Below are positions 1-10,290 of a DNA stretch of 64,000 nucleotides, piece by piece; the first letter of the stretch is position 1, and every line of letters starts with the position of its first letter. The position numbers and the translations under genes are program-made. This DNA is from Paraphysomonas bandaiensis (taxonomy: Eukaryota; Chrysophyceae). The notes beneath the pieces are model-generated. The model was not told the DNA's origin. It did not search any database and saw nothing but the letters and a program-made list of their open reading frames with translations. The stretch covers positions 1-64,000 of the forward strand of contig CBFFRP010000366.1 in the NCBI GenBank assembly GCA_965644295.1, written 5' to 3'.

Positions 1-79
1 ATGTTCTATTGACTGTATAATGTATAACGTATAACGTTATGTCAATCTAATATCTAAGACCTGATAATATTGACTGGTA

Positions 80-175
80 GCAGTGAGAGCAGGGCCTGGT
101 AACCGTTAATGGTAATGGGCCATTAATGGTAATGCCATTATAATTGCCGGGAATGGTTACCAGACCCGGAATGAG
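80..175. repeat. Short imperfect palindromic repeats
   Basis: The segment holds repeated and partly self-complementary copies of a CCATTAATGG-like core and of GGTAACC/GGTTACC. It could fold into a small hairpin and may be a transposon-end remnant. No gene is seen from base 1 to about 680. Confidence 0.3.
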
Positions 176-685
176 TGATTAAGAGATGTTGATCACAACT
201 TAATAATTAATTATCGAGAAAGTGTTTAAAGTTCAGTGATCTAAAATACAAAATAATATCCCATTCCAATAATGTCAGTTTCAAATTAAATATACACATC
301 TACATTCTAAGTACACCAGGCTATTACATTAATTGTCAAAACAATATGTATTAAATTAGAATCCAAGAATCCAAAACGAAAAATATAAACACTAAAACTA
401 AAAAATTAGTGACTTTGTGACCTCAATATTCTCGTTGTGGTTTACAAATATCAAATACATTCAAATTATTGATTTCTTTCAAACAATGTGTTAGTGATTC
501 ATTTTCAACACATTTTGATTCACTTTTTCTTTCTTCATGTCCCTTAAGTAATATATATGAATAACATGCCGAATGAACATGTCGCAAACTTACCTGGCGA
601 TGTTCCGAGAAATCAGATATGCCCTGAATAGACTTGGACAGGATATTACATTTTTCCGTCCATTTTTGTGTTGGATGCAGAGTCA

Positions 686-3615
686 TTATTCCCGGTCCAA
701 AAACAAGGACGATCTAAGTACCTTTGCAGTAGCGATGCTGCTAATAATTCCACTATTTTTTTTCGCCTGTTCCCCTCCACTGCGAAGACGGTAAAGCCGG
801 TCCCGCAGTGTGCCTTGAGATAGAACCTGCTGTGCCAGAAGGCAATTGTGGGCGGCTAGCAGAGGATGGAGAAGGGTTCCACTTTCTTCGTCAAGTTGTT
901 CACTTGCATTCATATTGTAGAGTCGCTCAAATGGGTCCTCGATAGGGATAAACTGCTCGGTAAAGCCTTGTAGTACACATCAAAATTAGTTATTTGTTCC
1001 TGGCAAATGCTGTGGGCGTACCTTCTGAATACTTTCAAACTCCAATTCAAACGCAGGGCAATCGAGCATTATTTCCATCAACTGATGTCTGTCAATAGAA
1101 CCTGGTCGCTTAGCCTCCACGCCAGACAGAGAACTCCTGAGCTTGAATCAGCTGGTGTGCTCACTACAAGCCCCTCTTCGCTCAACGATAAATACGGTGC
1201 GAGTCATCCACCTCAGACGGTATTTATCAACATCACCTAGTAAGCGATCATATATACGCCACACTTCGCAGCCGTATAATTTGTGGAGGGAGCGCAAATA
1301 CGAGCAGACAAACATTACCAGCCCACTAATGAGTTGTAAGCTATAAAACGGCCTCCGGAGTCGACATAGTTTCCAACGGAAAAGCCAGCCAGAAATCTTC
1401 CATTGCGAGTACCATTGGAAGGGATAACACTGCTTCCTGGCGCCAAATGACGACAAAGTGTTTCCTGTGCAACGCTTAATTAATATATATTCAAACAAGT
1501 ACAACAAAAATATTAAATACATCGGCACGTTTAATCAGAGCAATGGCAAGTCATACTTGTAGGCTCCATACGGCCTTTACTGGCAGCATGGCACTGCCCT
1601 CCAATCTCCCCTGCATGTGAACATAGCACACTGAAGATCGCATCGTGAAGTATCACATTCCGCTGCTGTAAAACAGAATTCGCGATAGCCGTTTCGTCGT
1701 TGCTGCTCCACGATGGACGTCCTCAGAGCCGCATGAACCTCCGAGTTACGCACCCGTGTAAGGGAAATAAGCGCGCTCTCAGCACATGCGTGAGGGTACA
1801 AAAAACAATGGAAAGAGAGTGAGAGATAGCGTTGTATCGGCCGTCCATGGACTGAATGTATACACACAGTTGACAAGTATCCTGTAAATAAGAACAACTG
1901 TACAGAGTTGACAGTAAAGAATGACTGTGAGGGAATGACGGAGGAGACTTCTTCCTGTTCCCTACCCAATTCTGAAGAACCTTGGCCGAGTACAGAGAGT
2001 ATCACAAAGGCGTTCCATGACCAGACACGCCGAATACAAGAGAAGTATCCTGGATACACCTAGAAGTGCCGTCGGATCGGACTGTCGTCGTCCCTCCACT
2101 ACTGAGAGCGCCCTACACAATTTCTGTGGCTAGGGATGCAGTGAATCGCACTAGGCGGTCCGCCCGAGCTATCCACGACGCATCACACAATGCGGTGCTT
2201 TGAATTAAATCCAGAAGTGCGTTGTCTCTCTCTCTTGCTCGACTGTCTTCCTCATTGGCTGACGAGTACGACACCGCCTCGGCCCAAGGAAACTTCATGG
2301 TTTTGCTATTGCAAGTCTCTATCATCTTGGGCCATATCGCGGAGAACGTCTCGAAGATGCCTTGCACAGAAGTTGAGTACAATAATCAGATTTCCCCAGT
2401 CGCTTTCTAAGAATGCAAGAAGAGGGTAGAAATCACCCGATAGAGAAGACTGTATCGGAGTACGGCAGCAGCACAGGAGGTGATTTTCGTCAAGATCTCA
2501 CATCGCTTCCACCAGTGTGCGGTGCACCTGCTTCTGACCCGCGCTCCGAACGCAGCTGAATATACCATATTTAAAATATTCACGCTCTATGCGACTACTA
2601 CTTAGCACAGCACTTATCGAAAACCAGAATATATACTATACAAGTGCAAACTATTACTACAGTGATACTCACTTGAACTTCATCAATGCGTGGTGTGAAA
2701 GAACATGGCCTCACAGTAGATGGCGATGGAGATGAGTTAGCTTCAGGGAGGGCAAGGATAGTCATATTCCGCGCGTGTGATACGAGAACATGGCTAGTGG
2801 AGCCTGGTGCCAGCCAAGCTTAGCAGAAGAAAGTGTAAATATATTTCCAGTATAGACTGTATAGGCTCCAGGGGCTCCCATGCATTAATGTGTCGAACAC
2901 TGAAATAAGGGCAGCAACTATGTGCACCACAGTGGTGGGGGAGGGGTTCATAGATAAAGCAAAGAAGACAAGAACGAGCTGCAGAATAAGGGGTCAGGGT
3001 GCCATCATCGTCAATGAACAGCTCTTCTGTTGAATGACCGGTCTCAGACTTGTAGTGATCAAATACTACAGCAACTATACTATGTAAACATTTCTCCAGT
3101 TCACCAGTCCGTGGGGATAGTACACCAATTAAGGATGACATAAATCTCAATCCTATTGTGGCTAAATCAGCAGATTGTGACAAAAATTTTGCGCGGTTGC
3201 AAAGGTTTTCTATAGGGTTCACGAATTGCCCAATATCACAAGCATCACAGCAGTCCGTATAATCTAAAAACGCATCATAGGCTATAGATAAATATGCTAA
3301 CTCATCACTATGCATTAACAGCAGTATAGTGCGGGATATATACACCTCTATCACCTCTGATAGATCAGTGTACATAGCAGCTCTACACAGAGCCCTGAAT
3401 GCATCAATCCCCACACGAACATTGTCTAGTTTAGACTTCCCGTAATCTTTTTTTATTCTAGCCTCTAGTTTACGGCATGTGAGATGCAGTTTCCGGGGAT
3501 ACATCACACTGTATTCCACCAGAGCCTTTATACGTGAAGCACTCGAAGCAGGGGGATAGATGCTGTTGAGAAGCCTTGAGGAGGTGGAGGGACGACAGCA
3601 GGGAGAAGACAACAT
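686..3615 (-). CDS. EFR3-like protein (PI4-kinase plasma-membrane anchor), multi-exon
   Basis: The longest N-terminal exon runs from 3615 to about 2940. The start at 3615 is preferred over an upstream ATG at 3732 because the protein then begins MLSSPCCRP, placing cysteines near the N-terminus as in the palmitoylated N-terminus of EFR3. It continues with a helical-repeat stretch (NSIYPPAS..., YPRKLHLTCRKLEARI) resembling the start of EFR3, the protein that holds PI4-kinase IIIalpha at the plasma membrane. Downstream coding is split by short introns. A likely acceptor lies near 2817, followed by an open segment that ends at a GTGAGT donor near 2672. Near the end, an exon reading CPAFELEFESIQK joins, across an intron with donor GTACGC, to FIPIEDPFERLYNMNA and runs to the stop at 686. 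Exons between about 2640 and 1150 are only partly resolved. What is seen is a continuous series of open segments with splice signals. The family call rests on the N-terminus and is an inference. Confidence 0.6.
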
Positions 3616-3739
3616 TCGGTCATAATGAGGTGTGAAGGGGTGGGAGAGGGATGCAGATTTATGTATGTTTAGTTTATAGTTCGATATCATGCACACCTGC
3701 CGGTCTATACAATCAGATATGATTATACACAACTGTATT

Positions 3740-5060
3740 GGGGGATGTATATGTACAGTGCATGTATGTAGTATGTTGTATGATATACAGTAGAATTCAT
3801 CAGGTAGGCTCGAAAAATAACCTAAAATTGTGCATTTTGGGGGTAAATTTGCAAGTAATTTCCCTCAATAATATAGGGCCCCCAAAAAGAGCTACAGAGG
3901 TCATACACTCGTACAAAGAATCTAGGGTCCTAAAAATCCGGGTATTTGGTAACTGGCTACAGAGTATTACAATATAGAATTTAGAAATGCAGGATTTTGG
4001 GAAATGTATATGCATATATTACATCACTATGACATTGCCCGCATTGATGATCATAACCAAGGGGCGAGGTGTTCCTCCCTATGATCTCAGAGACAACAAT
4101 ACAAGAGGTACGACACACATGATGGTAGCATAAGGCGAATACAGCATTAGCTGAAGCCCCTACAGCAACCAGTGTGGCTATGTATGTATGTATGTATGTA
4201 TGTATGTATATATGGGTTAGGGAGCATACACACACTATGTATGTGTATATATATGTATGTATTCCACTAATTGTCTCATAGCATTGACATCAGCCTGTAT
4301 GTACAGGACGATGACTACGACTGAGGTCTTATATATAGATTACAAGTATGATATTCCAGCTATGGATGGTTTGTAGAGAGGATTTTATCAAAGAATTCAC
4401 CCCACTCGAAGTCATCCACAGAACACTTGCAATGTATGTATCACTGAATTGTATGATGATCATATATAGCTTCTTTTGTGTGGCGAGTTCTACATCTTAA
4501 GCCTTATAGCATGTATATCACCAGTTAATTAATGTACGTACAATACATATGTATGTATACATGCTTGTAAGTATTTTGCATCACTAACTTATAGGCTATG
4601 ATACAGACAATATCACGACTCACAACTGGGGAGTACTCACAGATACTCCGCACCATGAATTACGAAAAGAGGTGCGTATTAGTTGTGGCATGATGTATGT
4701 ATTATAATATAGTAACGTATGATACTATGTATTACATACAATACCTTTTATATGTGATAAATATGGTATAGTATATTGCCAGCAAGACGACGCTGGGTGA
4801 TATGTAATTGATGTAGGATGACGAAACATCTCAGACTCTTTCTTGGCAACAAGCTTCGGATATGCTGGGAGTGGAAGTGTAATTTGCGTGTTTAGTTGTG
4901 TGTGGTGCAAAATCTCTGTTACCCCATGTTTGATGTAGTTATTAGTTACGTGTTAATATATTTGGTTGTATGATATGTGCTTTGCTCCATATAGTAGTAA
5001 TTTACTTTAAAGTGCCGAACTATATCATTACTTTTACGTTTTAACTGTCTTTTAGAAAGT
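3740..5060. other. Intergenic, no gene recognised
   Basis: AT-rich sequence with a short TATG tract at about 4180-4210 and scattered ATGTAT repeats. The short ORFs here have no recognisable domains and are read as chance. Confidence 0.5.
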
Positions 5061-5072
5061 AGTAAACGTGAC

Positions 5073-5262
5073 TCACTGTCATCTAAACTGTTCCATGTAC
5101 TTTCATATGTACCGTGGTATAAAATGTCATATGTACTGTTGCATGCACTCTCATATGAACTGTCATACGAAATGCCGATTAACTATTGCGTGCACTGTCA
5201 TCTAAACTGTTGCATAAAATGTCATATGAACTGCCGATGGACTGTAATATGAACTGCCTCTA
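5073..5262. repeat. Degenerate short tandem repeat
   Basis: A motif close to CTGTCATATGAACTGTTGCA recurs many times with substitutions and length changes. The overlapping 110-residue ORF at 5186 is largely made of this repeat and is not called as a gene. Confidence 0.5.
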
Positions 5263-5698
5263 TTTTACCGGATATTTTTTACTGAGTTGTAGAAACATTT
5301 TCTTCATCCATAATGTAGTCACCTCCGTTACCAATACATACGACCAAAAACTTAAATCAAAGTATCATTCGAATGCTCTCCAGTATGAGAGTGGTACAAT
5401 GACGAGACTACTGGTGGTTCTCCATGTATGTCTCGTATCCACCATTCAGAATAGTCTTATCATGCCGCCGAAATACCTTTCTGTCATCGTGCATAGACGC
5501 TTTGAGACCACCTTCTGAGCGTTTTCGAACGCTGTTCTCTGCCTTATTCTCAGTGATATGTAACAATTGGACCGTAAGTATAATGATATGATTCCACTCT
5601 TCTAAGACATGTATACCATACCACTATACAGTGTACTACTACATACATAATCCACGAGACAGTACATATATTTCCTAAAATCCTAAAATTATTTAAGT

Positions 5699-6178
5699 AT
5701 GTGTAAAGCTTGCGCCAAATCAAAGATGACAAGAAAATCATTCACGGTGAAGAGGGACGACGAGCTACAAGCCACGAAGTTCCTCGAGAAGGATTCTGTG
5801 GATATTGCTGTATATTTCAATTGTCCTCTTCCAGACAGGGATATAGGTATGTCCTAACGTTATCAGATATTGCCACCAAGGAGTTTTGGGAATATCCGTT
5901 GAAGGCGCGGTCTGCTAATGAGGTGTTGAGTTGAGTGAAGGACTGGGTTGAGTGTGAACTCCCCATATGTCCCGATTCACACTGGCTGATACAGTATCAT
6001 TCGGGTGGAGGTGCTGAACTGATCGACAATCCATTCAGCAATACTTAATTAGCAAGTTCGAGACCCAGCAACACCTGGAGCTCTACGGACAGCCCTGAGA
6101 TGAATGGTGTATCTGAGCGTCGGTATCGCACATTGGGAGAAATCAAACTGGCTCTGTTAATGGGCTGAAGACTTTCCG
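5699..6178 (+). pseudogene. Copia-type retrotransposon integrase relic
   Basis: The segment starts with CKACAKSKMTRKSF, the CxxC...K..R..F end of a GAG-pre-integrase zinc finger. In another frame it continues with YRYVLTLSDIATKEFWEYPL, HSGGGAELIDN and EMNGVSERRYRTLGE, matching the order of the rve integrase core of Ty1/copia elements (D..T.f...yP, HSDgGaE, NGv.ER). A frameshift near 5750 and stops near 5932 and 6046 break it. The second core position reads HSGGGAE where HSDxGxE is usual, so a catalytic aspartate is also lost. No RT, RNase H or LTR was recognised around it. It is a dead fragment. Confidence 0.7.
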
Positions 6179-6204
6179 TAATATTTTGGTGGACACTTAC
6201 ATAT

Positions 6205-6295
6205 ATACTTGACGAAAAAAAACTCACAGAAAAACCTACCGAAAAAATCTACCTCACAGTTTTTTTTGGGTGTGTGAGGTAGGTTTCAAAATTCG
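6205..6295 (+). repeat. Left TIR-like repeat (pairs with 8640-8760)
   Basis: TTGACGAAAAAAAACTCACA followed by GAAAAACCTACC is the near reverse complement of the end of 8701-8757. Inside it, CTACCTCACAG...GTGAGGTAGG forms a second, internal hairpin. This suggests the end of a DNA transposon or MITE. Confidence 0.45.
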
Positions 6296-6299
6296 TGAA

Positions 6300-7670
6300 T
6301 TTGAGCACCCAAAAACCTCCTGATTCCACTTGACCTCACACCCCAGATCTAGATATGTGACCTCACATTGGAGTCTTGTTAACTCTACATATTACTATAT
6401 ATGGAGAGAAATATTAATGGAGCAATGAGCTAATATTGATGGGGAGCAAGACACAATAGCTGGAGACTTGGGGTTGCAAACAGATTTGGAGGGCAAGGTC
6501 TTTCACACCCACACTTGTCCAGGTCTGAGAGAACAATATGCACTCTAGGCTGCATAACCCAAGCCAGGAATGCAAGTTATCCACGGCGAGAGTAATATTG
6601 TTGGATAGGCGCTATAGCATATCATTGAAGGGCACTGTGAGTGGTGTGTTGTTGAGTGTAAGACCAACCCCAGTGTGAACACAACTCTCCGAATGCCCAG
6701 ACCAATCCGACTCCAGTCGAACGCACTGGCCACTTTGCCCAACCTAGGGAAAGGAAGGTTAGAAACGTTTTGTGTGCCTCTAGCTATCCCAAACCTTGTA
6801 CTCATTAGGCTTGAACAATACTATAGAATTATCTTAGCTTTGTGTCGAGACACTTGTCAGTCTAAGTAGATCGTGCAGAGTGTGTCGTACACTGCAATCC
6901 AGGTAGTAGCATAGTGGTATAAGGATGTAGAGATAATAATGACAATGTTAATGTACAGTATAGTATGTAGTACATGTATAATATATATACATATCTGTGT
7001 GTATGGCAGAGCTTGCGGTATCATATATCATATAAGATCCCTAATGACGCACAATCATACTACTGCACATTATACTATGTAGGTTGATATGTACCTGTAT
7101 GTATCTAGCAGTACCATATAAAATCCTAATTGCACTGTTCGACTATTCGATTACAAATTGATATAACTAAAAGTTCATTGTTCCAAACTCGGTCAACACA
7201 TCAACCCTTACCACCGCGGACCGTGGATATCATGATATCCGAAACTGATACGACAGCAGTACTGTATTTTCCTCATAGTCATGTTATTCAGTAGATCTTG
7301 ATTCATAGAGAGTTGATACTCATCATAATTGTATCTATTCAAGCATAAGAATATACGAAATACGAATACACAAATAGAGAGCTCATAGCATAGAGTAACT
7401 CGATAGCTGGTTATTAGTAAAACATATAATATCCTGTTTTCTTAGGAGCCAATTCTTTTGAATTGTATATCGAGTTATAGTAGTCATTATTTTTACTCTT
7501 ATATTTACTGCGGTAGTGCTACAGGAATTGGAAGGATAATGAAAGAAGTAGTTTTTGATTGTCGAAGTGCTCCGGGTTTTATAGCATGACAGAGTAACTA
7601 CTATACGGTGATGTGATAAACACGATGTCATCACGTAAACTGTGATTTATACATTATTCATGTGAACAAT
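6300..7670. other. Intergenic, no gene recognised
   Basis: Only short ORFs of 60-86 residues without domains. The sequence lies between the two inverted TIR-like repeats and may be the interior of a decayed element. Confidence 0.4.
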
Positions 7671-7676
7671 CCTGTT

Positions 7677-7823
7677 CAAGCACTTAATGAGGAAAGGCCG
7701 AACCTCGTACAGTTGGGAGTTTATACGTTTAAACAGTATTTTAAAAAGTACAAGCACTTAATGAGGAAAGGCCGAACCTCGTACAGTTGGGAGTTTATAC
7801 GTTGAAACAGTATTTTAAAAGTA
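7677..7823. repeat. Direct tandem duplication, two ~74-base copies
   Basis: The block beginning CAAGCACTTAATGAGGAAAG occurs at about 7677 and again at about 7751. The copies differ by one substitution (CGTTTAAAC versus CGTTGAAAC) and one base in an A-run near the end. This looks like a recent local duplication. Confidence 0.85.
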
Positions 7824-7829
7824 CGACTT

Positions 7830-8640
7830 CAATTGCATAGATAATGCATGGATACACAACAGCGGACACAAATATGAGGAAAGTAAGAGACCTAGACTCC
7901 GTGTTTACGATACTGTGACTATATAGTACGCCTCGGTTACTCTTAGCTTTGAGTATTAACTGAAGTGGCTTGGATGAGGTGTCATCAAATTTGATACTGG
8001 ACGTTATATGCCGAAACCCAGATTCAAGAACAAGCTGTGAAGGATATCCCCTTCATGTCAGATAAGGAATCTCTTGCAAATCACTATGTACGCTGGAATC
8101 TCTTGCAAATCTAATCAGGGTACGAGGACTTCCTCGTTGATATTAATTCTCTGCGAAGTGCTTTTTGATAGAGAAACGGATCCAGTGAGCATATGTGAGT
8201 ATGATATTAGATTTAATTTAAACTTTCCATGCAGGCTTTGGGTGGTTGAGCTACCCACGAAAGAAGTTCAAGATGTTGTGACTTCTAGATATTATCATTC
8301 CAAGTTTCGATAAGGCGCCATGGAAAAAGAACTCTTCCCAAGTTTTTCTATCAGGTGACAATATCTTACTGCTGTTCTTACTCCAAACAAACGCTATCTT
8401 GAATGTAAAAGATATAGGAAGCTTTTATCTGGAAAATCGTCCAGTATCTCACCAGGATATGTCACAATAATCACAATTAGACTCAGTATTATCCCACAAG
8501 AGGGTTTCCAAGTCTTCGCTATTACTATTTGTCATGGTTAGTGATGCTATAATCATATATAGATGGTTATAGTGGCTCTCTGTGTGATTGGAATGAAAAT
8601 CGGTAGGTCAAACTGTGAGGTCACTTTTCCCAACCTCACA
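7830..8640. other. Intergenic, no gene recognised
   Basis: A 79-residue ORF at 8074 has no recognisable domain. Nothing else supports a gene here. Confidence 0.4.
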
Positions 8641-8760
8641 GGTGGGAAAACTAACCTCACCTCACAAAATCGTGAGGTAGGTTTTGAAAAAAAATTGTGA
8701 GGTAGGTCAACAGGGAGGTCAAATTGGTAGGTTTTTTGTGAGGTTTTTTTCGTCAAATAT
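8640..8760 (-). repeat. Right TIR-like repeat (pairs with 6205-6295)
   Basis: Several GTGAGGTAGG/CCTCAC motifs are followed by GGTAGGTTTTTTGTGAGG and TTTTTTTCGTCAAATA, the near reverse complement of the left repeat at 6205. Together they bracket about 2.55 kb. Confidence 0.45.
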
Positions 8761-8764
8761 GGCT

Positions 8765-9180
8765 GTTAAGTAGCGGTTGTGTGTTGCAACACAGTGTGGC
8801 ATGGATGACGTTGTGTGAGTGCAGCTCTACAGTTTTTTTCAAATATTATAACTCTGTTGTGACTTCTTGTTTGTTTATCTATACTTGAGTACTAGCGACC
8901 TGACACCACTAGCGGTGGTGTTTGCGTGCTGGTTCTTCGCGGGAGTCAGTCACTCGAGTATAGTTGATCTGAACAAAAGTTTTCTTGTAATAATATCACA
9001 TCTTTGGTTTCATTTACTTGATACCCATATAGTGATAGTAGTTTAGTGTTGTCACGAGCCATAGTCTTGGTTATCAAACCACACTGTGAGTCACAGCTGA
9101 GTTGTCATAGTAATTAATAAATGACAACTCAGCCGTGACTCACAGTGTGGTTTGATAACCAAGACTACGGCTCGTGATAA
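8765..9180 (-). mobile_element. Dispersed element copy related to 47700-48060
   Basis: The reverse complement of this stretch matches 47700-48060 over long segments: the CTGTGTTGCAACACACAACC end, the ACAACGTCATCCATG block, the CACCACCGCTAGTG block and the TTTGATAACCAAGACTA block. It has no ORF. It ends in the large palindrome at 9054-9172. It is read as a non-coding relative of the 1.19-kb element that interrupts the second kinase gene. Confidence 0.7.
9054..9172. repeat. Large palindrome, ~52-base arms, ~15-base loop
   Basis: CACGAGCCATAGTCTTGG...GAGTTGTCA is followed by a TAGTAATTAATAAA-like loop and then by its nearly perfect reverse complement TGACAACTC...CCAAGACTACGGCTCGTG. Only two or so mismatches are seen. 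The same arm occurs singly at about 47707-47762. Confidence 0.9.
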
Positions 9181-9289
9181 CAAAACTGTTAGCAGGTTAC
9201 GTAAGTAAAGTAACTTAGGTTATCACTTAAATCTGAAAATTATAAAATTATAAAATTATAGGAGATATCATTCATCATTCATTGTCATT

Positions 9290-9525
9290 CACCAACTCGT
9301 TTTATCTCTACTACACCGAACATTTCTAGTACGCTAGTACGATCTCACATCATCACTACCTTGTACAGTCAATATATTTCAGTTTCAGTACTACAATAGC
9401 TATCACATCACTGGTTCTCATATTACGGTTAGCTACTACTGTATTCTTTGAGTAACGGCTATAATTCAAATATCTTAGAAACTACAGCTTTTAATTTATC
9501 AAAAAACAGCAAAACTCAACAGTAT
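9290..9525 (-). repeat. Dispersed repeat, inverted relative of 29930-30095
   Basis: Blocks such as TTATCTCTACTAC, CATTTCTAGTACG, ACTACTGTATTCT, AATATCTTAGAA and ACAGCAAAACTCAAC appear in the same order as in the reverse complement of 29930-30095. The present copy is longer by internal insertions. No coding potential. Confidence 0.6.
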
Positions 9526-9529
9526 AAGC

Positions 9530-10285
9530 TGCAATTGTTTGGGTATAACATACCGACTGCGTATATATATTTTCCCAGATGCAGTTGGTAGGTACTTCTC
9601 AACATAGCCCCATCTAAATACGGCACTTCATAAACCATTTTACCGTTCACAATTGTAGTAAACCTTCCAACGCCCCGCAAGCAATTTTGTACATAGCATA
9701 ATATATAGCCTCTTCCAGTTCTTTATTTACACTTTATCATGAAATCGAACTGGCAATGATACTCGCAAGAAAACTTCGTAACACTGTAGGCCGATGCTTA
9801 GAATGTACAAGGCAATAAATGACACCGGTAAAAATGCTTTACAAATATAGTTCGATGTTCTAAAGTAAAGAGCAACTCCAACAACTTTAGAACGCAAAAT
9901 TTCCATAAAGATATATATACTCCAAGCACGTAGAGAACAACAAAAGAATCATCAAACTTTACTCATACAATTACGACATATATTTACTATTAGAGAAACG
10001 TAATTAATTACATCTATCGCTATATATACGAAATAAAAAACTAACAACATGGTTTGCTGAACGTCACTATAGTTGACATACCACAACAATTGCGTCTCTG
10101 ATACGCATAACTCCATACCATTACGTACACAACACAACCACAAAAACACAATAATGTATATTTCTGTACCGCACTACACTCATTTCCTTGCATAGAACAA
10201 GCACTGGAAGCGCGGGAACTGTAACAAGAATCTCCTGATGCGTTCGTTTGACTGCATCGACGACTGATATTGTTTTAACCTATAA
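9530..10285. other. Intergenic, no gene recognised
   Basis: Lies just downstream of the giant gene. Only a 65-residue ORF at 9952 on the minus strand, without recognisable features. Confidence 0.4.
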
Positions 10286-10290
10286 ACTGG

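Noticed and set aside
5186-5518. 110-residue ORF as a gene
   Set aside because: It overlaps a degenerate tandem repeat and shows no recognisable domain or splice context.
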